A stretch of DNA of 64,000 nt from JANSWP01 sp041941305 (GCA_041941305.1 JBGTQJ010000044.1:1-64000); one strand, 5' to 3'; shown: positions 16,766 through 26,151, counted from the first letter of the stretch. Numbers and translations: made by a program. The notes: a model not told the origin generated them from the sequence alone.

Positions 16766-17368
16766 ATGTGCAGTAAATTCCTACATACGCTTCATCGAAT
16801 CAGCTCTTGGCGAAACGTGATTCTCCTTGGTACCATGAGTCTCTTGCTCATTGCAGTAATTTTGCCGGAGGCAGAAGGTAATTTGGAAGAATTGTCGAAC
16901 GGAGTTGGAAGATTGGATAACGAACTTTTTTACACCCCTGATTCGGTTCATAAAAACATATATGCCTATGGCGAAGCTGGGCGGGAATTGTACATTTTCA
17001 GCAATCTAACAGCTGGTCTCATTGCTACACTGAGCTATACATTATTTGTAGGACTCTTGTTAATTCTATTGTTAACGAATATTCGTTTTCCCCATAAAAA
17101 CAAACTCCTTTTTATTCCACTAGCTATTTTCATTCTGGATATGACTGAAAATATAGGATTGAGTTTCCTGTTGTATCAGTTTCCAATCGAATATCCACTA
17201 TTCACAAGAGTATTGGCCTTGTTTACTTTCTTTAAATGGTTGTCAATAGCACTCTCCTTATTATTGGTACTCATTTTAGGTGGAATATCCATTTATCATT
17301 ATGCAAAAGAATTGATAGTGGACAAAATGGAATGGACCAAAGGAAATTTGGACACGAAGGGTCCTTGA
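16766..17368 (+). CDS. Four-helix membrane protein of unknown function
   Basis: This 200-aa protein starts at ATG 16766 (MCSKFLHTLHR); the longer TTG-initiated frame is less likely. Hydrophobic helices lie at ~17-35, 85-108, 116-135 and 150-175 of this start. A ~45-residue extracytoplasmic loop follows helix 1 (EAEGNLEELSNGVGRLDNELFY). No catalytic motif is recognised. It is divergent from the response regulator gene, which might regulate it (inference). Confidence 0.72.
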   Translation: MCSKFLHTLHRISSWRNVILLGTMSLLLIAVILPEAEGNLEELSNGVGRLDNELFYTPDSVHKNIYAYGEAGRELYIFSNLTAGLIATLSYTLFVGLLLILLLTNIRFPHKNKLLFIPLAIFILDMTENIGLSFLLYQFPIEYPLFTRVLALFTFFKWLSIALSLLLVLILGGISIYHYAKELIVDKMEWTKGNLDTKGP

Positions 17369-17559
17369 AAACCATTTTAGGAACCCTGCATTTAATTTTG
17401 AATTGCATATTCTTTTACCTTCAATGATTTTAAATTGAACCCAATTTTCAATAGCGATAAATCTAAACTCACCTTGCTATCCTCCTGACAAACCAAGCCT
17501 TTCCTTTTTTGTAATATTGCCCATCAGTTCAAAATAATTAAAAAGCAAAACCCATAGAT

Positions 17560-19944
17560 ATGAGAATAACGATACTATTTGCTCTTTTTTCACTATCTCT
17601 AAACCTTTCTGCTCAACAATACTCCAAAGTAAGGATTCAATTGGATCAAAACCACAAATTGATGGATTTGGCAAAGTTGGGATTGGAAGTAGACCATGGT
17701 GAATATGCCCCACACAAGCACTTTATCAATGTTTTCTCAGATAAAGAAATTGCTCAAATCAAATCAGCTGGCTTTCAGATGAAGATATTGATAGCTGATA
17801 TGGAAGCATATGTGGTCGCCCAAAACCTTTCTCCGGAACCTGAAAGCAATGACCATTGTGATGAGGCAGCTCCCCTTTATGATTATGAAACTCCCGAAAA
17901 TTACACCTTTGGAACGATGGGCGGCTATTATACTTACCAGGAAATGCTGGATATTCTGGACGATATGGTCAGCAAATATCCTGATTTGATTTCTGCAAGA
18001 GCACCCGTAGGTAATATTTTGACCCATGATGGCAATCCAATTTACTGGCTTAGAGTGTCAGATAATCCAAATGTAGATGAAGATGAGCCAGAAGTACTCT
18101 ACACTGCCTTGCATCACGCCCGCGAACCAAATAGCTTGTCCCAAATGATTTTCTTTTTGTGGTCCATTTTGGAACAGTATGACAGCAATCCAGAAATCCA
18201 ATATTTGCTAAACAATACAGAGTTGTATTTTATGCCTTGCCTCAACCCCGATGGATATTTGTACAATGAATTGACCAATCCAGATGGTGGGGGCTTTTGG
18301 AGAAAAAACCGCCGCGATAATTTTGATGGTACCTTTGGAGTTGACCTGAACAGAAATTATGGATTCGAATGGGGTTTTGATGATCAAGGCTCATCTCCCG
18401 TCACAGATGCACAAACTTATCGTGGACCAGCACCTTTTTCAGAGCCGGAAACACAGGCTGTTCGCGACTTTTGCAATGCTCACAAGTTTCAAATTGCACT
18501 TAACTATCACACTTATGGCAATCTCTTAATTTATCCATGGGGTTATTTAGACACTCCAACGGATGAGCACGATACCTTCGGCGCCTTCGCAGAAATCATG
18601 ACTCGTGAAAACAATTACGTTTTTGGTACCGGAACGGAAACAGTTGGCTACACTGTCAATGGAGATTCTGACGATTGGTTCTACGGTGAGGCGGTGACCA
18701 AACCTCCAATTTATGCAATGACTCCCGAAGTTGGGCCAGCTTTCTGGCCATCCCAGGCTCAAATTGATGAATTCAATAAATCTACCTATCTGCTAAACAT
18801 CACGACCGCCCATTTAGTGCATAATTATGGACTGGCAAAAGATTTGAGCCCTGAACTCATCACACAAACCCAGGGTGAGATTGAATTTAGTTTGAAAAAA
18901 TATGGTTTAAAAGTAGGTGCATTATCCATCTATTTGGAGCCTGTTTCAGATAACATTGCATGGGTTGGTTCTCCACTCAATTATGGCTTAGCTTCCTATG
19001 AAGAAGTAGAAAATTCCCTGCCCTATGTGCTTGATTCTGATATCGAGAATAATGATGAAGTAATTTTCAATTTGGTAGTGGATAATGGCGTTTTCACCCA
19101 CAAACAAGAAATCATCAAAATCTATACAGACGGTACCAACTCTGGTACAACTGAAATTTTCAATGACCCTGCAGATGATTTGGCAAATTGGTTTGACCCC
19201 ACAGAATGGGCGACCACTACTGCATATTTCTTCTCTGAACCAAGTAGTATCACCGATTCTCCATTTGGGCAATATGAAGCCAACACTATCAATGAAATCA
19301 TTTTGGACAATCCAATTCAACTCTTGGATGTGGAAGCAGCTTTTTTGAGTTTTTGGGCAAGTTGGAATATTGAAAATGATTATGATTACGTTCAAGTGCA
19401 ACTATCGGTTGATGGCGGCAATTTTGTTCCGCTTTGCGGAAAATATTCCAATTTGGGAGTTGATCCATTTCAGCCCCTAGATGAGCCACTTTACGACGCA
19501 GTTCAAAATGATTGGGTTCAGGAGGAAATTGATTTGAGTGAATTTTTAGAATTAGAAAATGATCCCTGGATTCAAATTAGAATCGTATTGTACGCTGATG
19601 GAGGTGTGGAAGCAGATGGTTTTTATTTTGATGATATGATCATTTCTGTAGTGCCCGAAGAGATTAGTTCCACTACCCTATTTCACTTGAATGATTTCGT
19701 TTACAAAAGTCATCCAAATCCAGCAAATGATTATACCATTATTGAGTTTTCTGAAAATCCAGCTGAATTCTCAAACGCTAGTTTGCTTATTTTCAACACT
19801 TTAGGGCAACAAGTATTTGAAAGTGGAGTAAGCGGGAAACAGCTTAGAGTAAATACTTCGGGCTGGGAAGCAGGGGTCTATTATTATCAATTGCAGATAG
19901 ATGAAGAGATTTTGGAAGCGAAAAGATTGAGTGTTGCAAGGTAA
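17560..19944 (+). CDS. T9SS-secreted M14 zinc carboxypeptidase
   Basis: This 794-aa protein has a signal peptide (LFALFSLSLNLSAQ) and an M14 peptidase domain at ~125-410. The zinc motif is HHARE (HxxE, near 186-189), the third ligand His is in NYHTYG (~315), the substrate-binding region is GVDLNRNYGFEW, and the catalytic Glu is in MTPEVGP (~390). A beta-rich region (~520-690) resembles immune-inhibitor or MAM-like accessory domains. Residues ~715-794 form a type A T9SS C-terminal sorting domain (SHPNPANDYTIIEF ... YYYQLQIDEEILEAKRL). It is expected to be released or surface-attached and to trim C-terminal residues from peptides. A perfect hairpin follows the stop. Confidence 0.93.
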   Translation: MRITILFALFSLSLNLSAQQYSKVRIQLDQNHKLMDLAKLGLEVDHGEYAPHKHFINVFSDKEIAQIKSAGFQMKILIADMEAYVVAQNLSPEPESNDHCDEAAPLYDYETPENYTFGTMGGYYTYQEMLDILDDMVSKYPDLISARAPVGNILTHDGNPIYWLRVSDNPNVDEDEPEVLYTALHHAREPNSLSQMIFFLWSILEQYDSNPEIQYLLNNTELYFMPCLNPDGYLYNELTNPDGGGFWRKNRRDNFDGTFGVDLNRNYGFEWGFDDQGSSPVTDAQTYRGPAPFSEPETQAVRDFCNAHKFQIALNYHTYGNLLIYPWGYLDTPTDEHDTFGAFAEIMTRENNYVFGTGTETVGYTVNGDSDDWFYGEAVTKPPIYAMTPEVGPAFWPSQAQIDEFNKSTYLLNITTAHLVHNYGLAKDLSPELITQTQGEIEFSLKKYGLKVGALSIYLEPVSDNIAWVGSPLNYGLASYEEVENSLPYVLDSDIENNDEVIFNLVVDNGVFTHKQEIIKIYTDGTNSGTTEIFNDPADDLANWFDPTEWATTTAYFFSEPSSITDSPFGQYEANTINEIILDNPIQLLDVEAAFLSFWASWNIENDYDYVQVQLSVDGGNFVPLCGKYSNLGVDPFQPLDEPLYDAVQNDWVQEEIDLSEFLELENDPWIQIRIVLYADGGVEADGFYFDDMIISVVPEEISSTTLFHLNDFVYKSHPNPANDYTIIEFSENPAEFSNASLLIFNTLGQQVFESGVSGKQLRVNTSGWEAGVYYYQLQIDEEILEAKRLSVAR

Positions 19945-19950
19945 TACAAA

Positions 19951-19995
19951 TTCCCCTATGGCACTGCCAATTGGTTTTGCAGTGCCATAGGGGAA
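19951..19995. terminator. Perfect 17-bp hairpin between convergent genes
   Basis: TTCCCCTATGGCACTGC (19951-19967) is exactly complementary to 19979-19995, with an 11-nt loop. It sits between the carboxypeptidase (+) and barrel (-) genes and probably terminates both. Confidence 0.85.
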
Positions 19996-20006
19996 TCTAT
20001 AATAAG

Positions 20007-20615
20007 TTATTTTTTCAAGCGGTATTCCAGGGACAACTGAAAAACTCTGTTTTTATGTTTTTGCGTTCCTATATCATTTCCATTGATATCAGTATAATTT
20101 ATTTCCAAAACAGAATTGTAAGCATAGATATATCTAAAACTGGCTCCGAGGTGTTCTCCAAAATTCCATTGAATACCAGCCAGGGCAGCCAAGTCAATTT
20201 CATTATCTGCTCCTAACAAATCCAAATCTTCGCTAAGCAAATACCCTATTTGACCTCCCAGCAAAACTTTAATATTCCATTCCTCTATAGGCATAAAAGC
20301 AAGAACAATTGGAAGATTTAGGTATTCAAAGTCCTGGGTTCCTTCTGTGTAGTTATTTTTAGCCCCTTGTAAACTGTAAAGTAATTCAGTTCGAATTCCA
20401 AATTTGTCCCCAATGGTATATTCCCCAAAAATACCTGTATGGTAGCCCACTCGATAATTATAAAAATCAGCAGTCTCATTATTGATTTGAAGGGTAACCT
20501 CATTTTCTGACAAGGTGGTATAATTGAGCCCTGCTTTGAGTCCAAAGTTGAATTGCCCAAAAGAAATCGTTTGAATGCACCAGAAAATTAAAATAAAGAA
20601 AAACGTCTTTTTCAT
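20007..20615 (-). CDS. Small outer-membrane beta-barrel, paralogue
   Basis: This 202-aa protein has a signal peptide (FILIFWCIQTISFGQ), then FNFGLKAGLNYTTLSE and a closing strand FQLSLEYRLKK, as in OMP_b-brl_2 family barrels. It shares overall layout and the DINGND...HKNRVFQLSLEY terminus with the barrel at 15070-15699, indicating duplication. No ligand or partner is evident. It lies convergent to the exported carboxypeptidase and upstream of the CHAT gene's 3' end. The gap to the CHAT gene holds short GGGA/TCCC hairpins (20738-20765). Confidence 0.85.
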   Translation of the reverse strand: MKKTFFFILIFWCIQTISFGQFNFGLKAGLNYTTLSENEVTLQINNETADFYNYRVGYHTGIFGEYTIGDKFGIRTELLYSLQGAKNNYTEGTQDFEYLNLPIVLAFMPIEEWNIKVLLGGQIGYLLSEDLDLLGADNEIDLAALAGIQWNFGEHLGASFRYIYAYNSVLEINYTDINGNDIGTQKHKNRVFQLSLEYRLKK

Positions 20616-20806
20616 TTTGTTGATGTTGAAGTTGGGGGTTAATAAATTAATAAACTACGCAAAATTGGCGAAGTGATTTTTTTCTCAATCAAGGCAAAAA
20701 ACGTAGATGATGCAGCGCATCAACGAGGCTTTTCCCCCATCCCAAAGGGAGTCCCTTGGACAAGGGATGCCCTTGGCAAACGCAGAGTGAGAAAAAAAGG
20801 AGGGGT

Positions 20807-23722
20807 TCAATTGCGTAGGTTATTATTTGCTAAAGCCCTTGATTTAAAAAAGAATCCCAATATTAGGATACTCAAAAAACCAAACGCCATCCACCAATAC
20901 TTATTTCCAGTGTTAAAAACCTTGTCTGTGTTCCCAAACTGTACGAATGCTCCCCAATAATAGGGATGTGATTGTTTGATGTCAGCTTGCTCTAGGAAAT
21001 CATATTTAGTTTTTCTCAAAGCCTCATTTTTAGGCAATCCCTGCAAAAGGTGTTTATAAAATTGAATGATGAATTTTGATGTAGCACAATCATCAACAGA
21101 CCAAAGCGTGGTGACCGTACTTGGGCAGCCAGCCAGGGTAAATCCACGAGCCAAACTCATAATCCCTTCTCCTTTTACCAATTTTCCAGAACCTGTATTG
21201 CAGGCACTTAGTACGGCCATTTTTGCATTTAAAGCGATGTTTGTTAAATCATAACCAGAAAGAAATCCATCTGAAAGGAAAATTTTGTTGAGCATCGGAT
21301 TTTCGTCATTCACACATGCATGTGTAGATAAATGCAGGATTTCATAGTTCGAAGCATTTGATTTAAAATTTTCCAAATTGGCATTTGCGCCAAATAGAGC
21401 ATCTCCATTTAGTAAGTGGTTCACTTCCTTAATTTCTGGCTGATTGCAATGTAGATCATAAACCTCTCCCGAAACGCAATCTCTATTTGAGGTGCTTTTG
21501 TCATTTCCAAAAGTAGGTGCAAAACCCAAAAAAGATTTTAGAGCGCCTGATTTTCTCTTTTTATGTTTTTTTAATAATAGGGTACCCGAAAAACCATAAC
21601 TCAACCGGTATCTTTCAAAAAGGTAATCCAGGCTTTCCAAATTGAAGTTGGAAACACTTTCATTCGGTTTCTGAGTTAGTAAGATTTCAAAAGGTAAGTA
21701 GCTCAAAATATCATCTGGAATTAGGATTAATTGATTAATGTTTTCTGGCAAATCCATTAAGCAATCTTTTAGAAGTGTCTGATATAGTTGATAGGCTACT
21801 TCTTGAAAGTCAATCAAGCTTGCCTCAAAATTCTGACTATTTGGTTTATTTGAAATAAGTTGTCTAAAGTTAAGTGCAGATTGGAGAAAATTTTCCCTGG
21901 TGTCTAGATTGTAAACTCGAACATCATCTTTAGAAATACAAAAAATGTAGGAGGATTCTTCTCCAACAAAATATTCTATAAGTGCATTTTCTGAGTTTAA
22001 AAGCCCCTTTTGAATTTCAGGAAGGGATACAATGTCAAAATCGCCTTTCAACTCATTGTATTTAGGATAATTATGAACCAGAAATTCATTGAGCTTTCGC
22101 TTTTCTTGTTTTAGATCAAAAACTTCCCCTTCCCATCTTTCAACTTTTTCAGTCTCCCCTTTCTCTCCCTTCTGCTTTTCTTCAAATAGCTTGGTTTCAT
22201 AAAACGCCAAATTTGTTGCCAACTCCTTATCTTTTTTTAATAAACTATCTGGAATCCCACTTAAATCCTTGGCTGATTGTTCCGTAATGGACTCTAGCAA
22301 AACCAAAGCCTTATTGCTTTCTGCAAATCTCCATGCTTCTGCCAAATACTTTTCTTCTGCTGTAATTTCGAACAATTCTAAAGCTACCTTAATAGCCTTT
22401 TCAAAATACCTGACTACTTTGCCAGATAATAAAACCTTAGACCCCTGGGCAAAATAACTTTTCCGAACTTCTTTTATGAGTTCAGTTAGCAATTGGTAAC
22501 TTTCATAAGAAGCTTTCAATTCCTTTATCCCCTCTTCATTCCCCTCGTAATTAAGGTATAATGCATCCGCTTTTTCTGCTAGCAAATCAATCGCAATCGC
22601 TTTGTTAATATATTGATTAATATCAGGATTTTTTAAAGGACTTTCAATGACATAATCCTTTGTATTTGTTTTAAGGGCAGAATTAATAATTTCAACAGCT
22701 TTCCTTGAATCTCCTTTTTCCAGATAAGTTTTCCCTTGCCACATCAAAGCTTTGGCAATTTCGGGATGTCTTTGATAGCTTTCATATTCTTTTTTGACTG
22801 CAGCTTCAGCTTTTTGAAATTGTTCCAATGCTGCTTCATATTTTTGTTCCTTCAGGAAAAAATTTCCGTAAATAACATGAGTTTTGTAATCGTCGAGAAG
22901 AGTATATTCTTTTGAAGCTTCTAAGGCCAAATTGATATAATAGCTCGTACTATCAAAATTATTTTGTTCATGATAAAGATCAGCAAGATTTTGATAACAT
23001 GTTAAGGCAGGTTGTGTCAAATATTTTGAAGAGGGATGTTTTTCTACCAGAGAAAGGGCTTGATGAAAAAGAGATTTGGCAGTTTCAATCTGATTTTTTT
23101 CCTTATGAACTTTTGCCATAAAAGTTAAATATCCAGGCAAATCAGGATCCATAATGCCCATTGCAGCTAGTCTGGAATTATATGCTTTCATTGAATAATC
23201 TAGCGCAAGTTCCAATTCTCCCAAAGTTTGGAAAGTATAAGCCAAATTTGAGCAAATGTTTCCCAAACCGTATTCATCTCCCTGTTTCTCAGTTGCCGTC
23301 ATTGCCTTTTGTCCATAGTAAATAGCATTACTATAATCTCCTTTTAATTGATAAAATGGGGCTAGGTTTGAAATAGCAATCGAATAATATTCACTATTTA
23401 TTCCAAAATGCTTTTCTGCAATTTCAACTGATTTTTTTGATGCTTCAATGCCTTTTTCAAAATCCTCAATCAAATAATTTCCCAAAGTGAGCCAAGCTAA
23501 ACATTTATAGTAATTAACCCAGTTTTGAGTTTCCAAAAAATAAGGAGAGGCATTAGAAGCATATTCTATTATCTTCTCGGGTTGAAGTCGGCTATAAATT
23601 TTTGATAAATTTTCAAAGGCATAAATGGAATCTTGCTTTGTTTGACCAACTAGGTTTGAAGTAAAAAACAGGAAAAAGCCAAAACAAGCTATTTTGTAAA
23701 ATATATGATGGTATGCATTCAT
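20807..23722 (-). CDS. Exported TPR-CHAT protease-like protein
   Basis: This 971-aa protein starts with a signal peptide (ACFGFFLFFTSNLVGQ). Tetratricopeptide repeats follow through ~45-480 (ALDYSMKAYNSRL, YGQKAMTATEKQGDEYGLGNICSNLAYTF), then a coiled segment at ~490-560. A CHAT domain spans ~650-935 with the candidate caspase-like dyad H in ILHLSTHA (~800) and C in VLSACNTG (~840). A C-terminal transmembrane helix (~945-963) precedes a short basic tail. CHAT domains are clan CD cysteine peptidases; cytosolic ones act in phage defence or signalling. The leader and tail anchor place this one in the periplasm, so its substrates are probably envelope proteins. Both catalytic residues are intact. 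Confidence 0.9.
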   Translation of the reverse strand: MNAYHHIFYKIACFGFFLFFTSNLVGQTKQDSIYAFENLSKIYSRLQPEKIIEYASNASPYFLETQNWVNYYKCLAWLTLGNYLIEDFEKGIEASKKSVEIAEKHFGINSEYYSIAISNLAPFYQLKGDYSNAIYYGQKAMTATEKQGDEYGLGNICSNLAYTFQTLGELELALDYSMKAYNSRLAAMGIMDPDLPGYLTFMAKVHKEKNQIETAKSLFHQALSLVEKHPSSKYLTQPALTCYQNLADLYHEQNNFDSTSYYINLALEASKEYTLLDDYKTHVIYGNFFLKEQKYEAALEQFQKAEAAVKKEYESYQRHPEIAKALMWQGKTYLEKGDSRKAVEIINSALKTNTKDYVIESPLKNPDINQYINKAIAIDLLAEKADALYLNYEGNEEGIKELKASYESYQLLTELIKEVRKSYFAQGSKVLLSGKVVRYFEKAIKVALELFEITAEEKYLAEAWRFAESNKALVLLESITEQSAKDLSGIPDSLLKKDKELATNLAFYETKLFEEKQKGEKGETEKVERWEGEVFDLKQEKRKLNEFLVHNYPKYNELKGDFDIVSLPEIQKGLLNSENALIEYFVGEESSYIFCISKDDVRVYNLDTRENFLQSALNFRQLISNKPNSQNFEASLIDFQEVAYQLYQTLLKDCLMDLPENINQLILIPDDILSYLPFEILLTQKPNESVSNFNLESLDYLFERYRLSYGFSGTLLLKKHKKRKSGALKSFLGFAPTFGNDKSTSNRDCVSGEVYDLHCNQPEIKEVNHLLNGDALFGANANLENFKSNASNYEILHLSTHACVNDENPMLNKIFLSDGFLSGYDLTNIALNAKMAVLSACNTGSGKLVKGEGIMSLARGFTLAGCPSTVTTLWSVDDCATSKFIIQFYKHLLQGLPKNEALRKTKYDFLEQADIKQSHPYYWGAFVQFGNTDKVFNTGNKYWWMAFGFLSILILGFFFKSRALANNNLRN

Positions 23723-23933
23723 TATCTAGGAGATTCGCATTTTTTTAAAAAAATTGACCGAAAAGGTATAAAAAATCAACCTGAAAAGAGGATTATTCAA
23801 TAATTCCATTCCCAAATTAGACTCACAAAAATCTATACACATATAAAAATAGGGATTGTTCAAAAAACTGTGTCAACTCGATTCTAACTACTTGATTGTC
23901 AGTTTAACATTGAACATTCTCAAAAAATATTAA

Positions 23934-23962
23934 AAGCGACAAGGCTCTTGACCTTGCCGCTT
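23934..23962 (-). terminator. Hairpin terminator of T9SS gene
   Basis: AAGCGACAAGG pairs with CCTTGCCGCTT (one mismatch) across a 7-nt loop, just 3' of the minus-strand gene ending at 23992. T-rich sequence follows on that strand. Confidence 0.7.
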
Positions 23963-23991
23963 AATTAAAGTGTATTTTTATTGTTGTAAAT

Positions 23992-25014
23992 TTATTGGAT
24001 TTTTACAATCTTTCTCATTATAAAATTATCTCCAATTCCAAAACTCAAATAATAAATACCCGGAATCCAATCTTCTGTTGAAACCACAATCTTGGTTTCA
24101 GAATACTCTAATTGCCTATATAGTATCTCCTTACCTAAGGCATCTAAAATGAATAAGGATAGACCTTCTTTTCCTTGATTATCAAATTCGATAGTAAAAT
24201 CACCTTTAAAGGGATTGGGAAAAATGCTGGTATTTTTGATTCCAGAAACAATAGACTTTTGCTCTAAAACTGCTGAAGAATTGATATGGATCATTGATAC
24301 TTTGCTTTCTTCCAAAGACTGGGCTTCTCCTTTTTCATAAACTTTTCCAAGTTCATCATTTGAGTTTCCTATATATGGGTCGAAAGCATCATGACAGCAG
24401 ATAAACTTGGTACCAGATACAATCCCTGTACTGGGTGGAAATACCTGAGGGGGAAAAAGGCTAGGATGTGCTGTAACAGGATAAGGAATATACCCTCCAT
24501 TACCATCATCTGTTACCAATTCAAAAGAATAATCTACTTCTAGTATTGTACCTGGCGCACATTCACTACTTAAATCAAAGGTAAAAATGATTCCTCCTGA
24601 ATAAAAATTCTGCTGAAATCCAGGTATGACGCACTCGTTCATTTCGACTCCAAGCTCGGAAAAGGAATTGGTTACTCCTACATAAGTATCGTCAAAATTA
24701 TAGGCTACATACATCTCTGGATAGTTATGTATTAATGGATCTGCAGTTGTAACATAAAATCCAATATAAAGATGGTTGTTTTCCTTCAGTTGAAGACACA
24801 TGCCTTGTGAATTTCCATTTCCTGACTCTTCAATTATTGGAATTCCGCCAACCATAAGATTTCCCCAATTGGTTATAGAGACTCTTGCCACAGATGTGTC
24901 TGGAGTTGTAGATGTACCTGTAGTCGTAGGATTTGCGAAGGATTGAATTTGAAAGCCAAATAATACGAATATCACTCCCCAAATAGCGAAAGATAGTTTT
25001 GTTGTGTTTAACAT
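23992..25014 (-). CDS. T9SS-secreted protein of unknown function
   Basis: This 340-aa protein has a signal peptide (WGVIFVLFGFQIQSFA). A Thr/Ser-rich start leads to a beta-rich body with no recognised catalytic motif. A T9SS type A sorting domain lies at ~262-340 (SIFPNPFKGDFTIEF ... GIYYLSFGIGDNFIMRKIVKI). The body contains several Cys (ECVIPG, SECAPG, FICCHD) that could form disulfides. It is probably a surface or released protein. Its 5' leader region overlaps, on the opposite strand, a sequence shared with the candidate RNA near 40662. Confidence 0.8.
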   Translation of the reverse strand: MLNTTKLSFAIWGVIFVLFGFQIQSFANPTTTGTSTTPDTSVARVSITNWGNLMVGGIPIIEESGNGNSQGMCLQLKENNHLYIGFYVTTADPLIHNYPEMYVAYNFDDTYVGVTNSFSELGVEMNECVIPGFQQNFYSGGIIFTFDLSSECAPGTILEVDYSFELVTDDGNGGYIPYPVTAHPSLFPPQVFPPSTGIVSGTKFICCHDAFDPYIGNSNDELGKVYEKGEAQSLEESKVSMIHINSSAVLEQKSIVSGIKNTSIFPNPFKGDFTIEFDNQGKEGLSLFILDALGKEILYRQLEYSETKIVVSTEDWIPGIYYLSFGIGDNFIMRKIVKIQ

Positions 25015-25051
25015 GATTGTAATTTTAGATTTAAAATAGGTATTTTTTTAA

Positions 25052-25108
25052 ACCTAAAAACAAAAATTCAGTCTGGTTTTGCTCACCCCGACTTTTGTGT
25101 TTTGTATA
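25052..25108 (+). ncRNA. Candidate structured RNA element, copy 2
   Basis: From ACCTAAAA (25052) to CGACTT (25089-25094) this matches 40662-40706 at roughly 75%, including the core TTTGCTCACC-Y-CGACTT. The flanks could pair (AAAACAAAA with TTTTGTGTTTT), so a closing stem is kept with different bases. No terminator follows. The strand and the RNA nature are inferred from the better copy. Confidence 0.35.
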
Positions 25109-25415
25109 AAATAGAGAGTGGAATTCTAAATGATTGAAATTGGATTTTTCCAATTTTTTTTGGAGATGGAAGGCCTTCCTTAAAATCCATTTTTCAAAAA
25201 TTAGAGTGCGTGTTTCGATATACTATTCCAGGTGCCCAATAAAAGGTAAACCAAGGGGGACTTTTTTTTTTGAATTTAGGAATATTTGAATGGAAAGAAT
25301 ATGTTTCATTTGATTCCTGTGCTTTTTTATAATTTCAAATTTTGGCTTAAAACAATTACGCTTTTTTGATTTGATAAAGGTAGCGTCCTGCGGCACTATT
25401 TTCAATTATGAACCA

Positions 25416-25467
25416 ATAAGTGATGGGGTTTTGGCGATAAGTGATGAAAAAAAATGAATAAATGATG
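25416..25467 (+). promoter_or_regulatory. Three direct repeats with 21-bp period
   Basis: ATAAGTGATG occurs at 25416-25425 and 25437-25446, and ATAAATGATG at 25458-25467. The spacing is exactly 21 bp, two helical turns, placing all copies on one DNA face. They lie 80-130 bp upstream of the ECF sigma gene. This looks like an activator site; LytTR-type regulators use similarly spaced direct repeats, but the binding protein is unknown. Confidence 0.6.
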
Positions 25468-25547
25468 AATTACTTTCTTTTTATGAAATCCTAATTTTAA
25501 GTTTACCTTTCCTTTCGATATAAGAATCTATAAATAGTAGCTGAGTT

Positions 25548-26129
25548 ATGCCAAAACTTTATGACGAGGAGCTGATTGAAAAAATAAAATCTGTTAATAG
25601 TCGAGACAATGAGGAAGCCCTTTCACAACTCTATCGAATCATGTTTCCCAAAGTGCTGGGTTACGTACAGAAAAACAGAGGAGGATTTAGTCAGGCGGAA
25701 GATGTCTTTCAGGATAGCCTGCTGGCTTTTTATAAAATGGCAAAAAGGGATCGATTACCCGAAAAAACCAGGGTAGAAGCTTATTTCTTTACCATCTGCA
25801 AAAACCTGTGGCTGAAAACGCTCCAAAAACAAAAAGATGTAGTCGAAGTATCAGAATCCGAAAACTCGATTGGCGAGGAAGATCTAGGCATTCAAACCAT
25901 TTTTACTGATGAACGAAAGGCTTTACTGGATATGCTTATGCAGCAACTGGGAGAGCGATGCTATCAGATACTTACATTTTATTATTTTGAGAAACAATCT
26001 ATGAAAGAAATTGCTAAGCTAATGAGCTTCGCAAGTGGAGATGTAGCTAAAACTCAAAAATCCAAATGTTTAAAAAAACTAAAGTCTATTGTATTGGAAA
26101 CCCCAAAATACAAGAGTTATTTTAGATGA
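25548..26129 (+). CDS. ECF-type RNA polymerase sigma factor
   Basis: This 193-aa sigma-70-like protein has a region 2 at ~15-95 (LYRIMFPKVLGYVQKNRGGFSQAEDVFQDSLLAFYKMAKR ... YFFTICKNLWL in separate blocks). Region 4 spans ~125-190 and contains an HTH (YYFEKQSMKEIAKLMSFASGDVAKTQKSKCLKKL). No sigma 1.1 or 3 domains are present, as expected for the ECF group. It redirects core RNA polymerase to a specialised regulon. The membrane protein 112 bp downstream is probably its partner. The upstream 21-bp-phased repeats may regulate it. Confidence 0.9.
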   Translation: MPKLYDEELIEKIKSVNSRDNEEALSQLYRIMFPKVLGYVQKNRGGFSQAEDVFQDSLLAFYKMAKRDRLPEKTRVEAYFFTICKNLWLKTLQKQKDVVEVSESENSIGEEDLGIQTIFTDERKALLDMLMQQLGERCYQILTFYYFEKQSMKEIAKLMSFASGDVAKTQKSKCLKKLKSIVLETPKYKSYFR

Positions 26130-26151
26130 GATAAGTAGAGCTTGAGAGTGT

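Larger units (their letters stand above)
25015..25547. other. 533-bp intergenic region between T9SS gene and sigma factor
   Basis: This divergent gap contains no convincing gene. It holds three things. The first is a 25052-25097 segment about three-quarters identical to the candidate RNA at 40662. The second is a triple 21-bp-phased direct repeat (25416-25467). The third is a near-consensus -7 box TACCTTTC (25504-25511) 37 bp upstream of the sigma gene. A minus-strand frame at 25223-25405 has no family resemblance. Confidence 0.6.

Noticed and set aside
20673..20960. 95-aa plus-strand ORF before the barrel gene
   Set aside because: It overlaps the 3' end of the CHAT gene antisense, includes GC hairpin sequence and has no family resemblance.
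25223..25405. 60-aa minus-strand ORF in the sigma upstream region
   Set aside because: Low complexity and Lys-rich with no motif; it overlaps a T-run and looks like a chance frame.
25416..25467. Replication origin iterons
   Set aside because: Only three short repeats, no DnaA boxes or replication gene nearby; a transcription-factor site is simpler.
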